From JBHHYN01 sp046757565 (GTDB taxonomy: Bacteria; Pseudomonadota; Gammaproteobacteria; Eutrophobiales; Eutrophobiaceae): a stretch of DNA of 11,646 nucleotides. This document shows positions 5,538 through 11,646 of this stretch, piece by piece. Numbering within the stretch: position 1 is the stretch's first letter; every line of letters begins with the position of its first letter. The notes beneath the pieces were generated by a model that had not been told where the DNA came from, did no database searches, and worked only from the letters and a program-made list of their open reading frames with translations. Both the position numbers and the translations under genes were made by a program. The DNA lies in NCBI GenBank assembly GCA_046757565.1, contig JBHHYN010000094.1, positions 1 to 11,646 on the forward strand, written 5' to 3'.

Positions 5538-6857
5538 CTAGTATTTAAATTGTGTCCACACCCATAACTTGGAGACGTCTGTTGCAATATTGCCGTTGCG
5601 CGCCACGTTAAGGGCGTTGGCGTCGGCATTATAGTCGGAGTATTTTAAGCCAACGGTAATGGATTTCTTGAAGGAAACCGTCGCCTGCAGGTCAAGTTCG
5701 GCGCCGTAATCGTAACTGTCGTTATCCGAGGAGAGGTCGTGGTAGGCGGCGATGAATTTTACGCCGAAAGCCCTGGCTACACCGGTAACGATAAAATCTT
5801 CAATGCCATCTCTGGGGGTCGTCAGAAAACGGTCGGCCCATCCCTGGTAGGCATGACCGGTAGCGAGGGGTGTCCGGAAGCTGCTTGCGCCGTTACCTTC
5901 CAGCAGTTCGTAACTGAACTTCAGCGTCAGAGAGTTAATGACATTCCCCAATTTAACGTTGCCGCCGATCTCCCCCAGGAAATAATCCTCATTTACATTC
6001 AAGGGATTATCCCCGTAATCGTCCTGGCTGGCGTATTCAGCGGTATAGATGGCCTTGAATGTTTTGCTGAGGGGATAACCGCCGTTAAAGCGCAGGCCGT
6101 AGGTCGCCGTAGAGTTTGCCACGGAATTGTCGAAATCGAGCAGGTAGGCATAGGCCTCGAATTTCCCATACCTGAACCCATCATACTGAAGGTTAATAAA
6201 ATGGGAATTGCTGTCGAAATTGGCCTTCGCGCCAATGGCCTCATCGGTAAAGATGCGGTTTACATTCCAGGAGTAGGCGTAGCGAAACGTGGTATGCGGC
6301 AGGGATTTATTCTCAATGCTGATTGCGTCATGGTTCTGCCAGTTCTGGCGCCATAACACTGTTCCCATAAATCTGTGAAATGGCGCCTTGCGGTAGGTAA
6401 TGATCTGACGCCCGAGTTTAACGGTGGTCTTCGCTACTCCGGCAAAACCGAGATAGCCTTCGATGAAATCCGTATCCGACGGGTCGGCCACCACGGCAAA
6501 GCGTGTCTTTGCATTCGGACGGCCGGTTGCGTCGTTGAAATCATCAAGCCCCACGTCCCTGACATCCTGCAGCAATATGCGCGCGGACACATCGTAAAAA
6601 CTCCCCGTGGTGTAACCCAGGGTGGTACGCAGGGTTGAGGCATCGGCCTCATCTTTTGCCGCATTATCATCCACATGTTCATAGCGGTAGCGCAGCGACA
6701 AATCGATCTTGCCCCGCGTCAGGGCATTGATAAGTGAATCCACATTGCCCGGCATGCTCTCTTCGTGTGCAGCGGCAGCTGTTCCCATCCCTGAAAACAG
6801 GGCGATGCAAAGACAACAACACGGAATGAGTCGGTTATTTGTTAGTGCGGTGATCAT
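5538..6857 (-). CDS. Outer-membrane porin, alginate-export-like beta-barrel protein
   Basis: 439 residues, with a signal peptide at about 1-29 (cleavage in the AAAA run) and an otherwise amphipathic, aromatic-rich sequence with alternating polarity. It ends in QFKY, the C-terminal aromatic typical of outer-membrane barrels. Stretches such as SLRYRYEHVDD, TLRTTLGYTTGSF and VKLGRQIITY recall the alginate-export/porin superfamily, which contains many barrels with other or unknown substrates. The start ATG at 6855-6857 follows a poor ribosome-binding site. A perfect FNR box at 6919-6932 with a -10 at 6892-6897 lies directly upstream. The gene converges on the HIG1 gene and is followed by a palindromic repeat that could help end both transcripts. 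The substrate cannot be inferred. Confidence 0.87.
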   Translation of the reverse strand: MITALTNNRLIPCCCLCIALFSGMGTAAAAHEESMPGNVDSLINALTRGKIDLSLRYRYEHVDDNAAKDEADASTLRTTLGYTTGSFYDVSARILLQDVRDVGLDDFNDATGRPNAKTRFAVVADPSDTDFIEGYLGFAGVAKTTVKLGRQIITYRKAPFHRFMGTVLWRQNWQNHDAISIENKSLPHTTFRYAYSWNVNRIFTDEAIGAKANFDSNSHFINLQYDGFRYGKFEAYAYLLDFDNSVANSTATYGLRFNGGYPLSKTFKAIYTAEYASQDDYGDNPLNVNEDYFLGEIGGNVKLGNVINSLTLKFSYELLEGNGASSFRTPLATGHAYQGWADRFLTTPRDGIEDFIVTGVARAFGVKFIAAYHDLSSDNDSYDYGAELDLQATVSFKKSITVGLKYSDYNADANALNVARNGNIATDVSKLWVWTQFKY

Positions 6858-6891
6858 AGGACTGTATCCACTTATTGACTGTTATTGCCAT

Positions 6892-6932
6892 AGGATACCT
6901 GTTACGTGGATGAATTTCTTGATCTGGATCAA
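6892..6932 (-). promoter_or_regulatory. FNR-dependent class II promoter of the porin gene
   Basis: TTGATCTGGATCAA at 6919-6932 is a perfect FNR box. On the minus strand a -10-like TATCCT (6897 to 6892, four of six matches) has its centre about 31 bp from the box centre. This places the box near -41, as in class II FNR-activated promoters. Transcription would start around 6884, roughly 27 nt before the porin ATG. Confidence 0.75.
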
Positions 6933-7091
6933 GGAGATGCGCGTCGAAACTGCATAGTGCATGCGTTGGCGTGATTGTCGCTCCGGTGCCTGCTCATCAG
7001 GCAAGGTTGTTCCTGCCAGGGGGCGCCAACCGGGAAGGGCGATATCCGTTTTGCCCGCTGCGCTAATGTCCCGCGACGGGATACAGATTGG

Positions 7092-9194
7092 TCAGAGGTT
7101 TCTCAGGTTATATCGGATCGTGAGCCCCCCATAGACATTTCTGTCCGGGGCCGGTTCAAACAGACGCCCGCCGAAGCCGTTGAGCCGGACGTTGCTGTTG
7201 TAGGACTCATCAAACATATTGTTCAGGCCGATGTAGGGGGAGATCTCCCAGTTCCCGATACGGCCGGAAAAACCGGCGCGCAGGTTGGCCACGGTAGAGG
7301 AGTGATTGCTGACGCTGTTGGTGTTGTTGGCGAAGAATTTATCGACATAGAGGATGTCCCAGATGAGATAGAGACCGGAATCGTGGGTATAGGCCAGTTC
7401 GGTATAGAACTGGTTATCCGGAAGCCCCGGCAAATCGTTCCCCTGCACTGCCGTATTGGCCGGGAATTTATCGAATTCAAAATCCGAATAGGTGTAGGCG
7501 GCGCTCAGTTTCAGTCCCTTCATAATCTTGGCCACCAGCATGGCTTCCACTCCGTTACGGTCGGTATCGGCATTCTGGAAAAAGGCGCGGTTGCCGACAT
7601 TGGTGACACTGACTATTTCATCGCTCACCTGCATGGAGAAGGCGGCGATATCGAAATGGACGCGGTCATTCAGGGTCCCCTTGATGCCCACTTCAACACT
7701 ATCCGCCGATTGTGCATTGACGTTGTTGAAACCACCGAGATTGACATTCAGGTTGCGGGCCGGGTTGGCCAACTCGGTGAAGGTGGGTGTTTCAAAAGAT
7801 GTCGCATAATTGGCGTACAGGTGAAGCTCAGGCAGCACGTCCCAGATCAGTCCGATAGTGGGGTTGAACTCGTCAAAATCAAGATCACTCGATTGGTCGC
7901 CATTAGCCAGGAAGCGATCATTGACGGAGAGGTTTACCTTGTCATAGCGCCCGCCGAAGGTGAATCGCAGCGTGTCCAGGATGGCGGTTTCATTTCTGAA
8001 ATAAAATCCGTAAGACTCGGCTTCCTCAAGCTGATCAAAACTCAGGCTGCCTTTAATGCCGGCGTTGTTGAGAAAGCGTTGCCGATCGTCTCTCTGGATG
8101 TCGATGTCAAAACCAAAGGTAAACCGGTTTGGCCGTCCGAACAGTGTGCTGCTGTAGGTGTCCTGTGCACCGCCACCGAAAAAAAAGCGGCTGAACTCCA
8201 CCACCCCGTCGTCGGCTACAAACGGGATGTGTGTGCCGATGGGTAAAAAGGTGGCGAAGTCTTTCCAGAGATAATAATTACGCAGGGTGATCTGATGGTG
8301 ATCATTGAGACTGTTGCGATAGACAAGGCCCAGCTTTTGTTGATCCAGCTCTTCTCCGGCATTGGAACTCAGATTGCGGGCCTGCGCCTGTTCCGGGTTG
8401 GCGCTTGCCTGTGCCGCCGTTATGGCCCCGGGGTCATCGGCGGTGGGGGAATCCACGGCATTGATCACAACGGTTAAATTCGAGGAGTCATCGATATCGT
8501 AGCGAAACTTTGTGTTGATCAGGGCATGCTTGACATCAGAATGGTCCCGGAAACCATCCATGGTCAGGTAGGAGGCGTTCAGCAGGTAGTTCAGTTGTTT
8601 GTATTGACCGCCGGTCTTGAACTGGTATTTTTGCTGATCGAATTCACCCAGGGTGAATTTGGTCTCGGCGAAGGGGGCATGCGGGCCATCTTCCGTATAC
8701 AGGCTGATGACGCCACCGGAAGCGGCCCCGTAGAGGGATGATGAGGGTCCGCGGATCACCTCTATACGCTGGGCGGACCCCATATCAATATCATCGACCC
8801 CGCTTTGACCGTCTGCCAGGGTTGAAGGTATCTCGTCGACGAATATCTTGATGCCGCGTATACCAAAATTGGCACGGGCGCCAAAACCCCGAATAGCTAT
8901 GCGCAGGTCCTGGGTAAAGTTGTAGCGGTTCTGTGAGAAAAGGCCGGGTATGCGGTTTAACGATTCATCCAGCCCCAGTTGTTGTCTGCCCAGTTGAATA
9001 TCATGTTTGTCAACAATTCCGATTGCAGCGGGGATGGTATACAGCGATTGTTCAACCCGGGTTGAAGTAACCGTGATTTCCTCAAGCTTGCCCCCATCCA
9101 CTTCCGTTTGCGCCGAAAATCCCTCCGGGCCAAAACCGGCAAGACACAGCAACAGGACAGCACAGAATATTTTTTGTTCAGCACAGCTATACAT
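7092..9194 (-). CDS. TonB-dependent outer-membrane receptor, YncD/PqqU-like plug
   Basis: 700 residues from the chosen start. ATG codons occur at 9197 and 9194; the second is preferred because the AGGGGG element is only about 1-2 nt from the first and better spaced from the second. In numbering from the 9197 ATG, a signal peptide ends at about residue 29 (FSA/QTEV). The TonB box EEITVTST lies at 39-46. The plug domain (about 50-165) contains IRGFGARANFGIRG and RIEVIRGPSSSLYG. A 22-strand-type barrel fills the rest, ending GLTIRYNLRNL. The plug wording, especially the GFGAR-FGIRG stretch and the DEIPSTLADGQ segment, resembles E. coli YncD (PqqU), the pyrroloquinoline quinone receptor. That is family resemblance only; siderophores or metal chelates remain possible. 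Length is normal for the family. A perfect FNR box lies about 245 bp upstream, with a repeat element in between. Confidence 0.92.
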   Translation of the reverse strand: MYSCAEQKIFCAVLLLCLAGFGPEGFSAQTEVDGGKLEEITVTSTRVEQSLYTIPAAIGIVDKHDIQLGRQQLGLDESLNRIPGLFSQNRYNFTQDLRIAIRGFGARANFGIRGIKIFVDEIPSTLADGQSGVDDIDMGSAQRIEVIRGPSSSLYGAASGGVISLYTEDGPHAPFAETKFTLGEFDQQKYQFKTGGQYKQLNYLLNASYLTMDGFRDHSDVKHALINTKFRYDIDDSSNLTVVINAVDSPTADDPGAITAAQASANPEQAQARNLSSNAGEELDQQKLGLVYRNSLNDHHQITLRNYYLWKDFATFLPIGTHIPFVADDGVVEFSRFFFGGGAQDTYSSTLFGRPNRFTFGFDIDIQRDDRQRFLNNAGIKGSLSFDQLEEAESYGFYFRNETAILDTLRFTFGGRYDKVNLSVNDRFLANGDQSSDLDFDEFNPTIGLIWDVLPELHLYANYATSFETPTFTELANPARNLNVNLGGFNNVNAQSADSVEVGIKGTLNDRVHFDIAAFSMQVSDEIVSVTNVGNRAFFQNADTDRNGVEAMLVAKIMKGLKLSAAYTYSDFEFDKFPANTAVQGNDLPGLPDNQFYTELAYTHDSGLYLIWDILYVDKFFANNTNSVSNHSSTVANLRAGFSGRIGNWEISPYIGLNNMFDESYNSNVRLNGFGGRLFEPAPDRNVYGGLTIRYNLRNL

Positions 9195-9233
9195 CATTCC
9201 CCCTACAAAAATTAATTTTTTAATTATTAAGTG

Positions 9234-9342
9234 AATTGCGCTTACTTAAGTCCGTCTTTCCCGCGCAGAGCCTGCCACCGCGAAGGCGCGGGGATGACAA
9301 AAAGAGAAAATATTTGCTTTTAGGATTTAAATAAGTGTCATT
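9234..9342. mobile_element. Miniature inverted-repeat element, copy 2 (109 bp)
   Basis: A shorter relative of the element at 3968-4127. The ends (9234-9253 and 9323-9342) match as inverted repeats at 15 of 20 positions. Internal segments CTTACTTAAGTCCGTC, GCGGGGATGAC and TTTGCTTTTAGG are shared, but about 60 bp of the centre of copy 1 is absent. A 7-bp stem, CCCGCGC (9260-9266) with GCGCGGG (9286-9292), replaces the hairpin. It lies between the TonB receptor start and the FNR box at 9437. Confidence 0.68.
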
Positions 9343-9436
9343 CAATTATAAGTAATTCAAGGTTTTACCAGACCATATATATTCCCAGCAATTTCCCGGC
9401 CAGGTTCGCGCTAATTACCGGCACCGGTTCATTTTA

Positions 9437-9450
9437 TTGATCTGGATCAA
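9437..9450. promoter_or_regulatory. Perfect FNR/Anr/Dnr box in the long intergenic region
   Basis: TTGATCTGGATCAA is identical over all 14 bases to the box at 6919-6932. On the minus strand the next gene is the TonB receptor, about 245 bp away past the miniature element; an AT-rich TATATAT at 9375-9381 is the best -10 candidate. On the plus strand no gene follows for 500 bp. Which transcript it controls is not clear from the sequence. Confidence 0.72.
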
Positions 9451-9743
9451 AGAAACCGTCTGTCATACTCGGGTTTTGACGGTTTTCATCACTATTTTGC
9501 TTAGTGATACGACGATAGACCTTCCGTGTGAACGCGGTTTAATGGATCAATTCACCCATTTCGATTATTAAACCGGGTCATCTCAACCAGTGGCAGGACA
9601 GCAATGAGCAATCCGGGTCTGGCCTTTGCGGTTTTTCATGGGCACTGGTTTACCTAAAGATTATTTTTCGATTTGGTTGACCGGCATCATCCCCTGTTCT
9701 CTCAACGTAACCTTTTGTATTGTAATCAATTATCTCCATGAAC

Positions 9744-9784
9744 TCACCTAAAAAGAGTATATGGGATATACCCTTTTTAGGTGA
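9744..9784. other. 41-nt near-perfect palindrome
   Basis: TCACCTAAAAAG (9744-9755) pairs fully with CTTTTTAGGTGA (9773-9784). After one mismatch (9756/9772), GTATAT (9757-9762) pairs with ATATAC (9766-9771) around a GGG loop. The stem has 18 of 19 pairs matched. TTTTAATT follows on the plus strand. Its AAAAAG/CTTTTT arms allow it to act as a terminator in either direction, but the length and perfection would also suit an operator or a mobile-element remnant. Confidence 0.6.
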
Positions 9785-9943
9785 TTTTAATTATCGGGTA
9801 AAGCAGTATAGTTATGTCTGTCAGGGAAGACCTGCAGGGACTTTCCAGGATGGAAATGAACAGGGATTTCGATAACTAAAAACGATAGTGGATCACGGAA
9901 GGGAGAGCGCCAGGGAGGGCGCACCTTGGTCCCATCCTCGCCG

Positions 9944-10954
9944 TCATCCTGTTGTCTGCCTTATCTCACCGCAGTAGCCATTTTCCGCGAACCAGGCGAC
10001 GGCGTCTGCCAGGCCCCGGCGCGCAGGTCCGGGTTTGTAAGCCAGCTTCTCCATGGCCTTATTGCTGCTAAAGTACATCTTCTTCTTTGCCATCCTGACA
10101 CCATCCAGTGTGGCGATGGGCTCTCTGCCTGTGATCTTCGCCCAGCGTTCGGCAAACCAGGCCACCGGCAACAGGGCATTGTGGGGAAGTCTTATCCTTG
10201 GTGGATTCAGACCGGCCAGATGACAGATCTCATCGATGATCGCCTTTAATGTCATGTTCTCGCCTCCCAGGATGTACCGTTCCCCATATTCGCCACGTTC
10301 GAAGGCCAGCAGATGGCCCCGCGCCACATCATCGACATGGACGATATTGAGACCAGTATCGACATAAGCGGGCATACGCCCGTTCAGCGTATCGAGGATG
10401 ATACGGCCGGTGGGGGTGGGTTTGATGTCCCTTGGCCCAACGGGTGTGGACGGGTTGACGATAATGATCGGTAGTTGTTCTTCAGTCACCAGCCGCAGCA
10501 CCGCCTGCTCGGCCAGGTATTTGGAACGTTTGTAGTGGCCGATGATCCTGTCAGGTATGATTGGTGTCCCCTCATCAGCAGGGCGGCCGTCTGTGGTCAA
10601 TCCCAGCGCTGCGACACTACTCGTATACACCATCCTGTTGCAACCCGCTGCAGCCGCAAGGCGCAACAGGTCCTGCGTCCCATTGACATTAATCCGGTAC
10701 ATGCTGTCCGGATCGGGTATCCAGAGACGGTAATCCGCGGCGACATGGAACAACGTGTCGCAACCGATTACCGCCCGGCGCAGTGACGCCGCATCTCCCA
10801 GATCCCCTTCCACCAACTCTACTGGCAGGTCGGCAAGGTTACTCCGGTCACTACCTGCCCGGACCAGGGCGCGGACCCCATGGCCGGCATCGAGCAGTTG
10901 TCTCAGGACCGCGGAGCCGACAAACCCGCTGGCGCCGGTAATGAGTGTTTTCAT
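9944..10954 (-). CDS. hpnA: Hopanoid-associated sugar epimerase HpnA (extended SDR family)
   Basis: 336 residues. The NAD(P)-binding motif TGASGFVG lies at residues 6-13 and the catalytic YKRSK (Y141, K145) is present with upstream TSS (111-113). The VAADYRLWIPDP stretch (71-82) is characteristic of HpnA, the nucleoside-diphosphate-sugar epimerase-like protein found in hopanoid clusters and thought to act on the polar head group. The reading frame stays open for 58 codons further upstream, but those overlap the preceding gene and carry no family sequence. The start at 10954 therefore fits best, and it forms an ATGA overlap with that gene's stop. No good terminator follows; a 5-bp GC stem at 9907-9922 lacks a T-run. 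No other hopanoid gene is in the window. Confidence 0.93.
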   Translation of the reverse strand: MKTLITGASGFVGSAVLRQLLDAGHGVRALVRAGSDRSNLADLPVELVEGDLGDAASLRRAVIGCDTLFHVAADYRLWIPDPDSMYRINVNGTQDLLRLAAAAGCNRMVYTSSVAALGLTTDGRPADEGTPIIPDRIIGHYKRSKYLAEQAVLRLVTEEQLPIIIVNPSTPVGPRDIKPTPTGRIILDTLNGRMPAYVDTGLNIVHVDDVARGHLLAFERGEYGERYILGGENMTLKAIIDEICHLAGLNPPRIRLPHNALLPVAWFAERWAKITGREPIATLDGVRMAKKKMYFSSNKAMEKLAYKPGPARRGLADAVAWFAENGYCGEIRQTTG

Positions 10955-11559
10955 ACCGACGGCTTGTTTTTGAATACGAGATAGTCTTTCAATACCCAGA
11001 GCATAAACAGGGGGGCGCCGATGCTGGCCAGAACAAAGAATGGAACGAGTAGCTGGGTGAGGGTAATCAAGGGTAACAGATAGAGGACGTCTTCTGCTTC
11101 CATGCATCCAAGATTGGGTTGTCTGCACTGCACCTTTCCCAGCCCCTCCTCGATTTGCAGCCGCATGTGAAAAGTTGCTGCTACCGACAGACCGACAATG
11201 CAGCCCATGGGCAGGGCGTAGCTACCGAGACTGCTTTGTGCGAGGCCGATACCGATGCCTATAAACAGCAGGATATTCACAATAGCATCGCAGAGCAGAT
11301 CAAAATAATGACCCGTCCTGGAGCCTTTACCCGTCAGCCTGGCGAATTCGCCATCGGCATGATCCAGAAAATTGGAGAGGACAAAGCTGAAAGCGCCAAC
11401 ATTGCTCCAGAAGTTATCCCCCAGTGCAAAGCTGAGCCCGGCCCAGACGCCTGATAACAACCGCAGTGATGTGATGTGGTTCGGCGTAAGGCGGCTATCT
11501 CTGAGTGGATAGATAAACCAAAAAGCCAGACGGGCATCCCAGGGTTTATTGCTTTGCAT
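10951..11559 (-). CDS. CDP-alcohol phosphatidyltransferase family protein
   Basis: 202 residues from the ATG at 11559; a TTG at 11568 would add three residues but has no better ribosome-binding site. The family signature D-x2-DG-x2-AR-x8-G-x3-D-x3-D is complete: D66, D69, G70, A73, R74, G83, D87 and D91. The active site is therefore expected to be intact. Several hydrophobic segments follow (about 92-108, 112-130 and 160-190), consistent with an integral membrane enzyme that transfers a phosphatidyl or related group from CDP-lipid to an alcohol. The acceptor cannot be told from the sequence. The stop overlaps the start of hpnA (ATGA), so the two are very probably co-translated. This suggests, without proving, that it acts in the same lipid pathway. 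Confidence 0.9.
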   Translation of the reverse strand: MQSNKPWDARLAFWFIYPLRDSRLTPNHITSLRLLSGVWAGLSFALGDNFWSNVGAFSFVLSNFLDHADGEFARLTGKGSRTGHYFDLLCDAIVNILLFIGIGIGLAQSSLGSYALPMGCIVGLSVAATFHMRLQIEEGLGKVQCRQPNLGCMEAEDVLYLLPLITLTQLLVPFFVLASIGAPLFMLWVLKDYLVFKNKPSV

Positions 11560-11611
11560 CGCTCTCAATCTTTTGAAAACTCAAGTTAATTTAGAGCTTC
11601 CATTATTACGG

Positions 11612-11620
11612 ATCTTAGCA
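11612..11620 (-). promoter_or_regulatory. Candidate extended -10 promoter for the phosphatidyltransferase-hpnA pair
   Basis: On the minus strand TGCTAAGAT forms an extended -10 (TGn plus TAAGAT, five of six matches to TATAAT) about 55 bp before the ATG at 11559. No convincing -35 is seen at 17-18 bp, and the window ends just beyond. Confidence 0.35.
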
Positions 11621-11646
11621 TAGGGAGGCGATGTTTACGTTTTTTT

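Larger units (their letters stand above)
9343..9943. other. Intergenic region of 601 bp without a convincing gene
   Basis: No open frame here looks like a protein. Besides the FNR box at 9437-9450 it contains perfect inverted repeats at 9453-9460/9478-9485 (AAACCGTC, 17-nt loop), 9488-9494/9502-9508 (ATCACTA, 7-nt loop) and 9535-9543/9567-9575 (CGGTTTAAT, 23-nt loop), and the large palindrome at 9744-9784. Two tiny frames (9604-9657, 17 codons; 9814-9879, 21 codons) exist but nothing supports them. The density of stems suggests a structured RNA or a cluster of regulator sites. Confidence 0.5.

Noticed and set aside
5739..6356. 205-codon open frame on the plus strand opposite the porin gene
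   Set aside because: It is a shadow of the porin, which has a signal peptide, barrel pattern and an FNR promoter.
7000..7081. Short stems after the TonB receptor (GCCTG/CAGGC near 7000-7014; TCCCG/CGGGA at 7069-7081)
   Set aside because: Five-bp stems without a following T-run on the minus strand; not supportable as terminators.
6975..8246. 423-codon open frame on the plus strand opposite the TonB receptor
   Set aside because: It is antisense to an unmistakable TonB-dependent receptor and its translation shows no family motif; the length follows from the codon bias of the real gene.
9604..9657. 17-codon frame MSNPGLAFAVFHGHWFT in the long intergenic region
   Set aside because: It has a weak ribosome-binding site and no recognisable family; frames of this length occur by chance.
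9716..9729. FNR-like site TGTATTGTAATCAA before the long palindrome
   Set aside because: Matches 8 of 10 positions, with no promoter elements or gene positioned to use it.
9814..9879. 21-codon frame downstream of the palindrome
   Set aside because: No ribosome-binding site and no evidence of coding; treated as chance.
10955..11128. N-terminal extension of hpnA by 58 codons
   Set aside because: The extension overlaps the phosphatidyltransferase gene in another frame and adds nothing resembling an SDR protein; the ATG at 10954 begins directly with the Rossmann fold.

Overview
The window reads as chromosomal DNA of a facultatively anaerobic, probably gammaproteobacterial organism. The grounds are two outer-membrane beta-barrel proteins, a hopanoid-type epimerase, NapF/NapG/NapH-type iron-sulfur proteins and three perfect FNR/Anr/Dnr operators (TTGAT-N4-ATCAA). 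The genus cannot be named from this stretch alone.

Layout. (1) 249-3929, plus strand: four tightly coupled genes (overlaps of 1 nt, or a 2-nt gap). They encode a NapH-like membrane ferredoxin, a Tat-exported NapG-like ferredoxin with four clusters, a membrane-anchored YtkA/FixH-like periplasmic protein, and a larger membrane polyferredoxin with an extra C-terminal membrane domain. (2) 4219-4833, plus strand: a NapF-like ferredoxin with four clusters, separated from the operon by a repeat-filled gap. (3) 5059-5253, plus strand: a 64-residue HIG1-type twin-membrane-segment protein with a perfect FNR box upstream. (4) 5538-6857, minus strand: an alginate-export/porin-like outer-membrane protein with a perfect FNR box and a well-placed -10. 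(5) 7092-9194, minus strand: a TonB-dependent receptor with a YncD/PqqU-like plug. (6) 9195-9943: about 750 bp without a convincing gene, holding a miniature repeat element, a third perfect FNR box and several inverted repeats, including a 41-nt near-perfect palindrome. (7) 9944-11559, minus strand: a CDP-alcohol phosphatidyltransferase translationally coupled (ATGA) to hpnA.

How the genes may work together. The first five genes look like a quinol-to-periplasm electron relay (membrane CxxCP proteins plus multi-cluster ferredoxins) of the kind that serves periplasmic nitrate reductase or clade II nitrous oxide reductase. No catalytic subunit lies in the window, so its terminal acceptor is unknown. 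The FNR boxes tie the small HIG1 protein and the porin, and possibly the TonB receptor, to low-oxygen growth. The last two genes belong to membrane-lipid chemistry and appear unrelated to the relay.

At least three families of small dispersed repeats fill the intergenic gaps. One is a miniature inverted-repeat element present in two copies, one of which is nested inside another repeat array. No tRNA, rRNA, CRISPR array, transposase or integrase was seen.
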